From positions 404,217 to 468,216 of the forward strand of contig CAUYUJ010010402.1 of NCBI GenBank assembly GCA_963575745.1: a stretch of 64,000 nt of DNA, read 5' to 3'. Below, piece after piece: positions 50,246 through 61,380 of this stretch (its first letter is position 1; each line of letters starts with the position of its first letter). The DNA comes from Prorocentrum cordatum. Lineage: Eukaryota; Sar; Dinophyceae; Prorocentrales; Prorocentraceae. The translations under genes were made by a program, and so were the position numbers. The notes under the pieces are model-generated. The model was not told where the DNA came from. It saw only the letters and a list, made by a program, of their open reading frames with translations, and searched no databases.

Positions 50246-52335
50246 TCCTTGGTTGGGTATTCGTTTTGAAGACTGCATTGTGGTTTCCGTCCTTCCTTTT
50301 CTCGTTCCTGCCTCCCTCCTGCCTCCTCCTGTCTTGCCTCGGTGGGGGGGAGGCCGCGATCTGTGAAACTGTCTCCATTTTCGAGGGCTCCTGGGGGGTC
50401 CAGCACAGTGACGTCCTACGCTGATTCAAATTCGACCTCGCCATCCCTGGGGGGGCGCGATCTGTGAAACTGTCTCCATTTCGAGGGCTTCCTGGGGGGT
50501 CCAGCACAGTGACGTCCTACACGGTTTCAAACTAGACCTCGCCATCCATGGGGGGCTGCGATCTGTGAAACCGTCGCCACTTTCAAGGCCTGCTGGGGGG
50601 TCCAGCACAATGACGTCCTTCGCGGATTCAAATTCGACCTCGCCATCCTTGGGGGGCTGGGCTGCGATATGTGAAACTGTCACCACTTTCGAAGCCTGCT
50701 GGGGGGTCCAGCATTGTGACGCCCTATGCGGATTCAAACTCGACCTCGCCATCCCCAGGGGGCTGCGATCTGTAAAACTGTCGCCACTGTCGGGGTCTGC
50801 TGGGGGGTCCAGCACACTGACGTCCTACGCGGATTCAAATTCGACCTCGCTATCCCTGGGGGGCTGCGATATGTGAAAGCGTCGCCACTTTCGGAGCAAG
50901 CTGGGGGGTCTAGCGCAATGACGTCCTACGCGGGTTCAAACTAGATCTCGCCATCCCTGGGGGGCTGCGATCTGCGAAAGCGTCGCCACTTTCGAGGCCC
51001 GCTGGGGGGTACAGCACGGTGACGTCCTGCGCGGATTCAAATTAGACTTCGCCATCCCTGTGCGCTGCGATCTGTGATACCGTCGCCACTTTCGGGGGCT
51101 GCCGGGGGGTCCAGTACAATGACGTCCTACGCGGATTCAAATTCGAAGTCGCCATCCATGGGGGGCTGCGATTTGTGAAAACCCTCTTTAGTTGGGTCTT
51201 ATTACTGCATTATGGTTTCCGTCTTTCCTTTTGTCGTTCCTGCCTCCCTCCTGCCTCCTCCTGTCTTGCCCCAGGGAGGGGCTGCAATCTGTGTAACTGT
51301 CGTCACCTTCGAGGGCTGCTGGGAGGTCCGGCACGGTGACGTCCTACGCGGATTCAAACTCGACCTCGCTATCCCAGGGGGGCTGCGATCTGTGTAACTG
51401 TCGTCACCTTCGAGGGCTGCTGGGAGGTCCGGCACGGTGACGTCCTACGCGGATTCAAACTAGACCTCGCCATCCCTGGGGGGCTGCGATCTGTGAAATT
51501 GTCGACACCTTCGGAACTTGCTGGGGGGTCCACCACGGTGACGTCCTACGCGGACTCAAACTCGACCTCGCCATCCCTGGGGGGCTGCGATCTGTGAAAC
51601 CGTCGCCACTTTCAAGGCCTGCTGGGCGGTCCAGCACAGTGACGTCCTACGCGGTTTCAAACTCGACCTCGCCATCCATGGGGGGCTGCGATATGTGAAA
51701 CTGTCGCCAATTTCGCGGGCTGCTGCGGGGTCCAGTACAGTGACGTCCTACGCGGATTCAGATTCGACTTCGCCATCCCTGGGGGGCTACGATCTGTGAA
51801 ATTGTCGGCACTTCCGGAACCTGCTGGGGGGTCCAGCGCGGTGACGTCCTACGCGGGATCAAATTCGACCTCGCCATCCCTGGGGGGCTGCGATCTGTGT
51901 AACTGTCGCCACTTTCGAGGGCTGCTGGGGGGTCCAGCACAATGACGTCCTACGCGGGTTCAACTTGACCTCGCCATCCCTTGGGGGCTACGATCTGTGA
52001 AACAATCGCCAATTTCGAAGGCTGCTGGGGGGTCCAGCGCAGCGACGTCCTACGCGGTTTCAAACTAGACCTCGCCATCCCTGGGGGCTGCGATCTGTGA
52101 AACTGTCGCCACTTTTGAAACCTGCTGGGGGGTCCAGCGCAGTGACGTCCCACGCAGACTCCGACTCGACCTCGCCATCCCTGGGGGGCTGCGATCTGTG
52201 GAATTGTCTCCACTTTCGAGGGCTGCTGGGGGGTCCAGCACAGCGACGTCCTACGCTGATTTAACTTAGATATCGCCGTCCCTGGGGGGCTGCGATCTGT
52301 GAACCTGTCGCCACTTTCGAAGGCTTCTGGGGAAG
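50246..52335 (+). repeat. Satellite array A (~105-bp units, about 18-19 copies)
   Basis: Unit: GGGGGGCTGCGATCTGTGAA, then ACTGTCGCCACTTTCGAGG, CTGCTGGGGGGTCCAGCAC, GTGACGTCCTACGCGGATTC, AAACTCGACCTCGCCATCCC. Head-to-tail, roughly 85-95 percent similar. A ~105-bp leader (CCTCCTTGGTTGGGTATTCG, CCTTTTCTCGTTCCTGCCTC) precedes it at 50246-50350 and a related leader recurs inside at about 51180-51290. Confidence 0.92.
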
Positions 52336-52347
52336 ATCCAGCACGCG

Positions 52348-52530
52348 ATGCTCTCAAGAGCCACGAAGGTCGACGATATCCTGATGATCCAGGGCCCGAG
52401 GCTGCAGTTCCTTTCTCGCGGGCCGCCCGCGGACCTCGCGGCGCGCCTGCGTGCTTTTAGTTCCCGCGCTGAAGGGTGCCGGAAAGAAGCCCAGATGCTG
52501 GCAGAGCAACTCGGCCTTGCGGAGTTCTTG
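52348..52530 (+). CDS. Candidate coding exon between the satellite arrays, unknown protein
   Basis: The plus-strand frame reads MLSRATKVDDILMIQG, LQFLSRGPPADLAARLRAF, then GCRKEAQMLAEQLGLAEFL. This is a mixed-charge, helix-like sequence quite unlike the flanking satellite and with no simple repeat. After about 52530 the frame loses character and stops at 52677, as would an exon running into an intron (a GT lies at about 52528). No domain was recognised. It may be an exon of a host gene into whose introns the satellite arrays expanded, or a chance frame. Confidence 0.35.
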
Positions 52531-52855
52531 TATTGCTTGCGCCTGTTTGCTGGCGTGCCTCGAAACATGGTCCCCCTGCGTCCGCTGCCCTTCTCTCGTC
52601 GTCACCCCGTTCCCTCCAGCCGCCTCTTTCTTTCTGATATATGTTCTCGCTGCTGCCAGAACGCGATCCAGAGGTAACATGCCTACGCTTTCCACCCAAC
52701 TCCCCACCCCTCTTCGCCTTGCGCCCCTGCGTCGCAGTGGCATTTGGGGGTCCATGATGGGGCGTGAAGTGCGCGAGGGGTGTGCTGAACTTAAGCTACA
52801 TGGAATGCCCAGCATTGCGCAGGGGTTGGGTACATCGCCAGGGTAACGTTCACAA
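52531..52855. other. Spacer, no gene seen
   Basis: The block CATTGCGCAGGGGTTGGGTA at about 52813 recurs at about 55027. No other feature. Confidence 0.4.
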
Positions 52856-54790
52856 CCCTCCTTGGTTGGGTATTCGTTTTGAACAGAGCACCGCGGTCGC
52901 GTCTCCCTTCTCAAGCCCCCCTCCTGCCCTCTCTTCGTCGTCGTAAGGGGGTTGCGATCTGCGAAACAGTCGCCACTTTCGAGGGCTGATGGCGGATCCA
53001 GCGGAGTGAGGCACCGCGCGGACCTGAGGTAGACCTCGCCGTCCCTGGGGGGCTGCGATCTGCGACACCGTCGCCACTTTCGAGGGCTGATGGTGGGTCA
53101 GCGGAGAGAGGCACCTCGCAGACCTGAGCGAGACCTCGCCGTCCATGCGGGGCTGCGATCTTTGAACGTGTCGCCACTTCCGAAGGCTGCTAGCGGGTCC
53201 AGCGGAGTGAGGCACCGCGCAGACCTGAGGTGGACCTCGCCGTCTTTGGGGCAGCTGCGATCTGCGACACTGTCGCCACGTTCGAGGGCTGATGGCGGAT
53301 CCAGCGGAGTGAGGCACCGCGCGGACCTGAGGTAGACCTCGCCGTCCCTGGGGAGCTGCGATCTGCGACACTGTCGCCACGTTCGAGGGCTGCTGGTGGG
53401 TCCAGCGGAGTGAGGCACCGCGCGGACCTGAGGTAGACCTCGCCGTCCCAAGGGGGGGCTGCGATCTGCGACATTGTCGCCACTTTCGAGGGCCGCTGGT
53501 GGGTCCAGCCGGGTGAGGCACCGCGCGGACCTGAGGTAGACCTCGCCGTCTCTGGGGGGTTGCGATGTGCGAACCTGTCGCCACTTTCGAGGGCGGCTGG
53601 TGGGTCCAGCGGAGTGGGGGAACGGCGCGGACCTGAGGTAGACCTCGCCGTCCCTGGTGGGCTGCGACATGCGAACCTGTCGCCACTTTCGAGGGCTGCT
53701 GGTGGGTCCAACGGAGTGAGGCACCGCGCGGACCTGAGGTAGACCTCGCCGTCCATGCGGGGCTGCGATCTGCGACACCGTCGCCGCTCTCGAGGACTGC
53801 TGGGGGTTCCAGCGGAGAGAGGCACCTCGCAGACCTGAGCGAGATCTCGCCGTCCCTGGGGGGCTGCGACCTGCGAACCTGTCGCCACTTTCGAAGGCGG
53901 CTGGTGGGTCCAGCGGCGTGGGAGACCGCGCGGACCTGACGTAGACCTCGCTGTCCCTGGTGGGCTGCGACATGCGAACCTGTCGCCACTTTCGAGGGCT
54001 GCTGGTGGGTCCAACGGAGTGAGGCACCGCGCGGACCTGAGGTAGACCTCGCCGTCCATGCGGGGCTGCGATCTGCGACACCGTCGCCGCTCTCGAGGAC
54101 TGCTGGGGGTTCCAGCGGAGAGAGGCACCTCGCAGACCTGAGCGAGATCTCGCCGTCCCTGGGGGGCTGCGACCTGCGAACCTGTCGCCACTTTCGAAGG
54201 CGGCTGGTGGGTCCAGCGGCGTGGGAGACCGCGCGGACCTGACGTAGACCTCGCTGTCCCTGGTGGGCTGCGACATGCGAACCTGTCGCCACTTTCGAGG
54301 GCTGCTGGTGGGTCCAACGGAGTGAGGCACCGCGCGGACCTGAGGTAGACCTCGCCGTCCATGCGGGGCTGCGATCTGCAACACTGTCGCCACTTTCGAG
54401 GGCTGCTGGTGGGTCCAACGGAGTGAGGCACTACGCGGACCTGAGATAGACCTCGCCGTCCCCGGTGGGGGGGCTGCGGTCTGCGACACCGTCGCCACTC
54501 TCGAGGGCTGATGGTGGGTCCAGCGGAGAGAGGCACCTCGCAGACCTGAGGTAGACCTCGCCGTCCCTGGGGGGCTGCGATCTTTGAACGTGTCGCCACT
54601 TTCGAAAACTGCTGGCGGGTCCAGCGGAGTGAGGCACCGCGCAGACCTGAGGTAGACCTCGCCGTCCCTGGGGGGCTGCGATCCGCGACACTGTCGCCAC
54701 TTTCGAGAGCTGCTGGTGGGTTCGCCACTTTCGAAGGCTGCTGGTGGGTCCAGCGGAGTGAGGCACTGCGCAGACCTGAGCGGGACCTCG
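52856..54790 (+). repeat. Satellite array B (~101-bp units, about 18 copies), diverged from array A
   Basis: Unit: GGGGGGCTGCGATCTGCGAC, then ACCGTCGCCACTTTCGAGG, CTGCTGGTGGGTCCAGCGG, AGTGAGGCACCGCGCGGACC, TGAGGTAGACCTCGCCGTCC. Same phase and layout as array A but with consistent subfamily differences. Preceded at 52856-52950 by a copy of the leader (CCTCCTTGGTTGGGTATTCG). All three minus-strand frames are open for more than 1.5 kb, an artefact of the period. Confidence 0.92.
53652..54560 (+). repeat. 303-bp higher-order repeat (three ~101-bp units)
   Basis: The variant CCCTGGTGGGCTGCGACATG occurs at 53652, 53955 and 54258, exactly 303 bp apart. The first two 303-bp blocks are nearly identical, while neighbouring units within a block are more diverged. 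Confidence 0.9.
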
Positions 54791-55317
54791 CCGTCCCTGG
54801 GCGGCCATGTCATGTTGTTGCTGCCCCGCCGACGTTTCAAGCCCTTTGCCCACATCCTCCTTTTTGGACCTTGCGTCTCCCTTAGTGACTCAGGGGTTCA
54901 CTTAGTTACTCATCGTTATTCCCTTGATTGGGGACCTGCGAACCTTCCGACTGCCGCTCGCGGAAGTATATGCGTCCATGTCACGTCGCCGCTTTCTCGT
55001 CAAATTTCTCAAGCTACTCCTGCCCCGCATTGCGCAGGGGTTGGGTACTTCGCCGGGCAATCAATTTGTCGTCCAAAATCCGCCTGTAGGGGAACACGCA
55101 CGACCTAAACACAAATCGGAATTCCAATCGAACCGAATCGGAATCGGAATCCATCGGAATCGAATCGAATCGAATCGGGGACATCGAAATGAGCCCTGAG
55201 TGTCGCGCCGAAGTGTGGCAGGCCAAACACCAGCGGTGCTACACGCTATGAGCTGAGACTGGAGGCGGCGGGGGTTTTCTGAACTGCTTGGGCAAGGCCC
55301 CAGAAAATCGGCTCCAG
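54791..55317. other. No gene; F1 half-copy and GAATC repeats
   Basis: About 55080-55113 (CGCCTGTAGGGGAACACGCA, CGACCTAAA) matches an F1 arm. GAATC/CGAATC pentamers occur at about 55124-55178. Confidence 0.5.
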
Positions 55318-55505
55318 GGAGAGGAGGGGGAGGAGGAGGAGGAGGAGGAGGAGGAGGAGGAGGAGGAGGAAGAGGAGGAGGAGGAGGAGGAGGAGGAGGA
55401 GGAGGAGGAGGCGAAGGAGAAGGACGAGGAGGAGGAGGAGGAGGAGGAGGAGGAGGCGGAGGAGGATAAGGGGGAGGAGGAGGGGGAGGAGGAGGTGGAG
55501 GAGGA
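55318..55505 (+). repeat. (GGA)n microsatellite
   Basis: GGA with GAA, GCG and GGGG interruptions. Confidence 0.95.
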
Positions 55506-56102
55506 CCAGTGTAAACCCAAGAGGCATCAAGGATGTTGGAAGAAACCCTTCCTCCAAGCTCTGTCTTCACAGGCACGTGCAACGGTTCATTTTTTCAGAG
55601 GGAACTGCCTCGTTGGAAGACAACTTTCTGAAGACCCATGAAGCATGCCAAAACATTGTTCTCGGGATTCCAACGCCAGGGATCAACCTGAGTGTTGCGT
55701 CGTGGCGACCCTTGAACACCGGAATCAGCATCATAAGCCTGACCAATCCAAAACATGATTTCTGGCACGTTGATCCTGGGAAACCGTGAAACTCTTGCCG
55801 TGTTTAAGGCGAATGTGCGCGGCGCTAAGGCGAGAGCCACATTTTCAAAACCACCCGCTCTCCATCTGTGAAACTTTTGCTATGTTTGAAGCTTCGGGGT
55901 CATCAATGGTGAGGAACTCTCATGCGAAACGCCAGACCCGCCCTAAAAATTGGCCTCGGGGTGCGACATGGAGAAGGAATGGAGGAGGATTACCTAAGGA
56001 TTACCCCAAGCCGACGCAGTCGGAAACGCCTCTGGAAAGGGGCTCACTTAAGAGGCCTGCCTTCGGAGAGCCGCTGGAGGACCCGCTGACCCATCCAAGA
56101 GT
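55506..56102. other. No gene recognised
   Basis: Ordinary sequence; the minus frame at 55595-55840 is protein-like only in part. No call. Confidence 0.35.
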
Positions 56103-56303
56103 GGCCCCCTGGACCCCTCCCCACTGCCGTCCGGTGCAGTTCTTCACCCCAACTCCGCGTTTTTGGCAGCCCCGAGGCCCGGAGTCGGCCCTCGGAGATT
56201 GGCCCCCTGGACCCCTCCCCGCTGCCGCCCGGTGCAGTTCTTCACCCCCGCTCCGCGTCTTCGGCAGCCCCGAGGCCCGGAGCCGGCCCTCGGAGGCAGA
56301 GAA
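56103..56303 (+). repeat. ~101-bp tandem duplication
   Basis: GGCCCCCTGGACCCCTCCCC through CCCGGAG(T/C)CGGCCCTCGGAG occurs twice, at about 56103-56203 and 56202-56303. Confidence 0.85.
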
Positions 56304-56371
56304 AGGCAGAACACATCCCCGCGCCCAGTGCCTCGGACCTCTCGAAGCCTTCCGGCTGGCCGATGTTCATC

Positions 56372-56548
56372 ACTGGAGGAGGAGGAGGAGGAGGAGGAGG
56401 AGGAGGAGGAGGAGGAGGAGGAGGAGGACGGAGGACGGAGGAGGAGGACGGAGGACGGAGGAGGAGGAGGAGGACGACGATGAGAAGGATGAGGAACACG
56501 GATGACGGAGGAGGAGGAGGAGGAGGAGGAGGAGGAGGAGGAGGAGGA
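56372..56548 (+). repeat. (GGA)n/(GGACGGA)n microsatellite
   Basis: Two GGA runs separated by GACGGAGGACGGAGG and a short GATGA segment. Confidence 0.95.
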
Positions 56549-57032
56549 GGACGGAGGGGGACGGAGGCTGGCTTCCTGCCACCTCAGAGCCCCCAGGCGG
56601 CTCCAAAGCCAGAGCTCCCCACCGCACGTCCGCCGCTCGCGCCCCGCACGGGATCTGCACGGGCGGAGGAGCGATGAGGCCAAAGAGCTCTCTCAGGCTG
56701 TGGAGGCGCAGCTGTGTGATGCCTGGCTCCAGCTCGTGCCATTGAGGGATGCAAAAACGACCCTGCCCTGGGTTGCAAGTGCGTGGTCTGTAAACCTCCT
56801 GGGAACCCCCAAAGCCTAGCGCCGCCAGGACGCGGCGCATCACGCAGGGATCGCCGTGTCAACCCACAGGAGTTTCAGCGCACGGCGCGTTTTTTTTATG
56901 CCCTTGACGTCAGAGCGCGACTTCCGGATCCGAGCCTCGGCGGCCTCAGCCACGAGGCCGCCCGCGGCCTCCTCTCCCCCTTCGGCGCCTTTCCTGCCGC
57001 CCCTCGGCCGCCTCCCCCGCTGCTGTGCCTGG
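56549..57032. other. No gene recognised
   Basis: GC-rich; no supported feature. Confidence 0.4.
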
Positions 57033-57067
57033 TGTGGCCCAGACGACGACGACGACGACGACGACGC

Positions 57068-57116
<49 letters not shown>

Positions 57117-57123
57117 AACGAGC

Positions 57124-57173
<50 letters not shown>

Positions 57174-57189
57174 AACGAGAACGAGCACG

Positions 57190-57225
<36 letters not shown>

Positions 57226-57232
57226 ACGAAGA
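57033..57232 (+). repeat. (GAC)n microsatellite
   Basis: GAC with AACGAG and GGC interruptions. Complementary to the GTC tract at 57896-58165. Confidence 0.95.
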
Positions 57233-57480
57233 GGCCCCCTGGATGGGGTCCGAGCCGACGGGGGCGGAGGATCTCGCCGCATCGCCGATAGCTTGGCGAT
57301 GCCTCGCCGAAGCATCGGCGATGCATCGGCGATACACTGGCGACGTCGGCGATGTATCGGCGACGTCGGCGTGGAGAGAAGTGGACCCCACATCGAGCCG
57401 CATCGGCGATGCATCGCCGATGCATCGCCGATGCGACACGCTCCTCAGACCCCATCTACTTCGACCCCATCTAGGAGGCC
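57233..57480. mobile_element. MITE family F5, copy 2 (~248 bp)
   Basis: Left end GGCCCCCTGGATGGGGTCCG, right end CTTCGACCCCATCTAGGAGG then CC; about 18 of 22 complementary. The interior is packed with GCATCGGCGATGC words. It starts exactly at the end of the GAC tract. Confidence 0.75.
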
Positions 57481-57551
57481 TAGATTGCTTAATGGAGGAC
57501 CGTCGGTCGTCGATCGATCGATCCTCTGCGGACCGATCGACCGATCCTCGA

Positions 57552-57742
57552 AGGAGGAGGAATCGGAGGAGGAGGAGGAGCAGGATGGGGAGGAGGAGGA
57601 GGAGGAGGAGGAGGAGAGGAGGAGAGGAGGAGGGGGAGGAGGAGGAGGAGGAGGAGGAGGGAGGAGGAAGGGAGGAGGAGAAGGAGGAGGAGGAGGAGGA
57701 GGAGGAGGAGAGGAGAAGAGGAGGAAGAGGAGGAGGAAGACC
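57552..57742 (+). repeat. (GGA)n microsatellite
   Basis: GGA with GGGA and GAA variants. Confidence 0.95.
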
Positions 57743-57895
57743 AACTCTTCCCCCATCGGCTCCTCAGGCTTTCCGCGTCGGCCCACGCCGACCTCTCTGG
57801 CCGCGCCGCCGCGGGGCTCCGCGGCCCCGCGCCCGCGCTGCGCGGCCGGCCTTCCGCGGGCGCGGCGCCGGGCGCCTCGCGCGGCACCCCTCGTC
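57743..57895. other. GC-rich spacer, no gene seen
   Basis: No supported feature. Confidence 0.4.
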
Positions 57896-58165
<270 letters not shown>

Positions 58166-58529
58166 GACGTTGCCCCCGTCGGTCCTCGATCTTCGATCGA
58201 TGGATGAATCGATCCTCGAGGAACCATCGAGGGCCGAGGAGTTTGATCGAAGACCGATGGATCGATCGCATCTCGAGGATCGGTCGATCGGTCCGCCGAA
58301 GACCCATCGATCGACAATCGACGATCGAGAATCCTCGATCGACCGACCGCTCCATCGAGACTGTCTGTCGCCGTCGTTGGCGTCGGGGTCGGCGTTGGCG
58401 TCCTGTGGTCGCTGGCGCCGTCGGTGTGGGTGGCCCTGGCCGACGGTACCCCCACCTTCTCGAGCCCCCGGGACCCTCTGGGCCTCGTGAGGGGTATGCT
58501 GGGGGGCCATGTGGGCCTGCCTGGATAGA
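58166..58529 (+). repeat. TCGATCGATCCTCGA-rich low-complexity region
   Basis: Many self-complementary TCGATCGA and CCTCGAGG words at 58185-58350, echoing 57505-57545. No gene. Confidence 0.6.
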
Positions 58530-58713
58530 GGCCTCCTAGATGGGGTCCGAGTAGATGGGTTCGAAGGAATTCGCCGCATCGCCGATGTATCGGCGAGGCA
58601 TCGGCAATGCATCGGCAAAGTCGGCGTGGGGAAATACGGGCGCCACAGCGAGCCGCATCGTCGATGCGGCGCGATCCTCCGACCCCCTCTACTCGGACCC
58701 CATCTAAGAGGCC
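58530..58713. mobile_element. MITE family F5, copy 3 (184 bp, intact terminal inverted repeats)
   Basis: The left terminus (58530-58555, starting GGCCTCCTAGATGGGGTCCG) and right terminus (58688-58713, ending CCATCTAAGAGGCC) are complementary at 25 of 26 positions. The interior has GCGAGGCATCGGCAATGCAT and GCATCGTCGATGCGGCGCGA. Confidence 0.9.
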
Positions 58714-59116
58714 CAGACTGGAGATCCTGGGGGCGCCTTCCAAGAAACAGCCGGGACGTCACTGCCGCTGCCGCTGCCGACGGCGTCGGCGACGGCATCG
58801 TCGGCGTCGCGCGATTTGCCACAGTGGTCGGCGTCGTCGGCGTCGGCGTCGGCGGCGTCGGCATCGTCGGAGTCCAGAGTCGTTAACGTTGACACCGTCG
58901 TCAGAGTCGGGAGCCGCGTTATGAAGCAAACGCGACGCAGTCTGTGTGGATTCTCTAAATCCTACGCCCGTCCGTTGCGCTCCCCCCTTGTCGCCGCCCA
59001 CCTCTCCGCCCCCGCCCTCGTCAAGCTTGTCCCTATGTCTCTGTTTCGCTGGCTGTTTGCTGCTTGGTTGTCCCACGATTAGTCTGTCATGTCGTTCCTG
59101 TTTTTGCTGGTTTGCT
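58714..59116. other. No gene recognised
   Basis: GTCGGCG-rich at 58770-58880. No supported gene. Confidence 0.4.
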
Positions 59117-59372
59117 CTCCCTCTCTCTCTCTCTCTCTTTCTGTCTGTCTGTCTCTCTCTGTCTCTCCCTCTCCCTCTCTTTCCCTATATCTCTCTCTCT
59201 CTCTCTGTCTCTCTTTCTTTAGTTCTCTCTCTCTCTCTCTCTATCTCTCTTTGTCTTCCTGTCTCCCTCTCTCTCTCTCTCTCTCTCCCTTCTTCTCTCT
59301 CTCTCTCTCTATCTGTTCTCTTTCTTTATGTGGTTCCCTCTCTTTCTTTTTCTCTCTCTCTCTCTCTCTCTC
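59117..59372 (+). repeat. (CT)n microsatellite with TGTCTC variants
   Basis: About 255 bp of CTCTCT with occasional GT, TTT and CCC. Confidence 0.95.
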
Positions 59373-59739
59373 ACCCGCAGCTGGCGGCGGCTCCCTGGTG
59401 CCAAACCACACTGGCCAGCGCGCGGAGCCGAGAGGAGGAGGGAGGAGGAGGAGGAGGAATAGGAAGAGGAGGACTCTGAGGACTCTGATGATACGGACCC
59501 TCTCCAGGGGTCCCTGCCGCGCAGGGCAAGCGGCCCCGCGCGTCCCGAGGGGGTCAACGCCGGCCCAGGACGGAGCGAGAAGCGGAGGCCGCCGGAGGCC
59601 CCCCAAAGGGCCAAGGGAGGGCCCACCAAGGGCCGAAAACCGGGAACCCCGAAGACTACCCAGGGAACCCAGCCGCGCCTTCAAGGCTCCCAACGGGGCC
59701 TCGACAGCGCGGAGAAAAGGCAGGTGCCAACCCCCTCGC
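59373..59739. other. No gene recognised
   Basis: GC-rich 3' neighbour of the candidate exon below; could be its 3' UTR or flank. Confidence 0.35.
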
Positions 59740-60035
59740 CTAAGTGAGGAAGGTGCTCACCCATTCGATGCCGAACCGATGCTCGGCGAGCTTCTTGAGC
59801 TGCTCGTTCGAAAGGCTCTCCAGGAAAGCATTCTCTTCATTCTCGAAGCGCTGGACGGCCTCCTTGACCTCCATGTCGATGGGGACGCCGTCCCCGCACT
59901 CCTTCTTCTGGTCTCTCTTGTTTTTCTTGTCCTTTTTGTGCTTCTTGGTTTTGGTGCCTCCAGAGACGGAGGAGCCTGAGACCACGCTGGCCGAGCCGTT
60001 AGGCTCCGAGTAGTCGTGCAAGCCCTCCTCCCCGT
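59740..60035 (-). CDS. Candidate terminal exon: Lys-rich C-terminus of an unknown protein
   Basis: The minus-strand frame ending with TAG at 59740-59742 reads GLHDYSEPNGSASVVSG, then KTKKHKKDKKNKRDQKKE (basic, nuclear-localisation-like), then KEAVQRFENEENAFLESLSN and LKKLAEHRFGIEWVSTFLT. The last 40 residues are a sensible amphipathic, acidic-to-basic helix pattern with no simple repeat. Upstream the frame runs into a (GGA)n tract that on this strand would encode Pro/Leu, so the exon probably begins at an acceptor AG near 60020-60030, with the tract in an intron. No family was recognised. Confidence 0.45.
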
Positions 60036-60037
60036 CC

Positions 60038-60105
60038 AAAGGAGGAGGAGGAGGAGGAGGAGGAGGAGGAGGAGGAGGAGGAGAAGGAAGAGGGGGGAGG
60101 ATAAG

Positions 60106-60137
<32 letters not shown>

Positions 60138-60168
60138 GGAGGAGGAGGAGGAGGAGGAGGAAGGAGAG
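60038..60168 (+). repeat. (GGA)n microsatellite
   Basis: Two GGA runs split by GAAGGAAGAGGGGGGAGGAT. Confidence 0.95.
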
Positions 60169-61271
60169 GCGCGATGCGCGCGCGTTGACGCGGGGATCGT
60201 CGCAGTAGTCGCGGTGCTGGTCGCGGTGCGGTGGGTGTGTTGGTCGTGCTAGTGCTCGCGAGCTCGTTGTGGTCGTGGCGGTGGTCGTGGCGGTGGCCGG
60301 GGGGTCGCTTGGCTCCTCATGCCGCACTGAGCGGCGGCTCTGCGTTGCGTTGCCGGAAGCCGAGCTGCTCTGAGTCTTCCTCCAAGCGGCGGAAATCGCA
60401 CTCGACCGCTCCGCCTCGGGGAACCCCTGGCCGTCGAAAAGAACGAAGGCGACGAACTCGTCGGCTGGCCGTCCCCCAGACTCCAGGACGGGCCAAGATC
60501 AGCTCCCCCCGGCCGGGATCACGCCCGCTTCCCGTCAACCGCCTGAGCCGCCGCCACCCTGTCCGTGCGGACTCTGGCCTGCCAGCGAAAGTTGTCGTCG
60601 CTTCGTTCGCAGGTGACAGTCCACGTACACCAAATGCGGCATGAGGAGGAGGAGGAGGAGGATGAGGAGAAGGAGGAGGAAGCAAAGGGCAGAGCTGAAT
60701 GGACCGCCCGCAGGGACGCCAAGTTTCAGAGGTGATGGGTCGCGCGTGGCTGCATCGAGGATGGCATCCTCCCACACTCCAATGTCGGGGTGTTGGCGAT
60801 CCCAAGCAGCGGCACGCTGCTGGGTCGTGGCCATGTGGCCCGTCCGAGCCTCGTGCCTGTCGGCCCTGCTGCCCCCCGCACCCGCACTTCCTGGCGTGCC
60901 AGCCCTTGGCGGCCAGCAGCTCCCTCGCCATCGCTCGGACGTCCATTCCCTGTGTTTTTGTTCGGTTTCGTGCGTGGTTTTTTCGCCAAATGATCAAGGA
61001 TGCTCCTCGATGGTCCTCGCCGAAGGAAAAATGCACACGTCCGAGCGATGCCAAGCTCCCCACAGAGCGAGCCGTCCTGCCTGCGGTGCTGGCAGCGTCG
61101 CGGCCCAGACGCACCCGCAGGTGGACGAGGACGTGGTCGTCTGGGAGGGGCGCGTCGCCCTCTGCGCCCCGGGCCCCCGGCGCCGCGCAGAGCGACCTGG
61201 CCGCCCTCGTCCAGCGTCCAGGGGAGTCGCCCTCTCCTGGCGGCGGAGGCCGTCCTCCCCCCAGAGGGCCA
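60169..61271. other. No gene recognised; short GGA tract inside
   Basis: (GGA)n at about 60641-60680. About 60990-61050 (GGATGCTCCTCGATGGTCCT, GCACACGTCCGAGCGAT) is related to 15822-15870. Long open frames are GC-driven. Confidence 0.4.
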
Positions 61272-61380
61272 GAGGAGGAGGAGGAGGAGGAGGAGGAGGA
61301 GGAGGAGGAGGAGGAGGAGGAGGAGGAGGAGGAGGAGGGGAGGAGGAGGAGGAGGAGGAGGAGGAGGAGGAGGAGGAGGC
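61272..61380 (+). repeat. (GGA)n microsatellite
   Basis: Nearly pure GGA. Confidence 0.95.

Noticed and set aside
50246-54790. CRISPR-like array
   Set aside because: Units are tandem without unique spacers, about 101-105 bp, in eukaryotic nuclear DNA.
52850-54855. Three overlapping minus-strand ORFs of 512-585 codons as a repetitive protein gene
   Set aside because: All three frames encode the same satellite in rotated phase; no start context, no conserved residues, explained by the repeat period.
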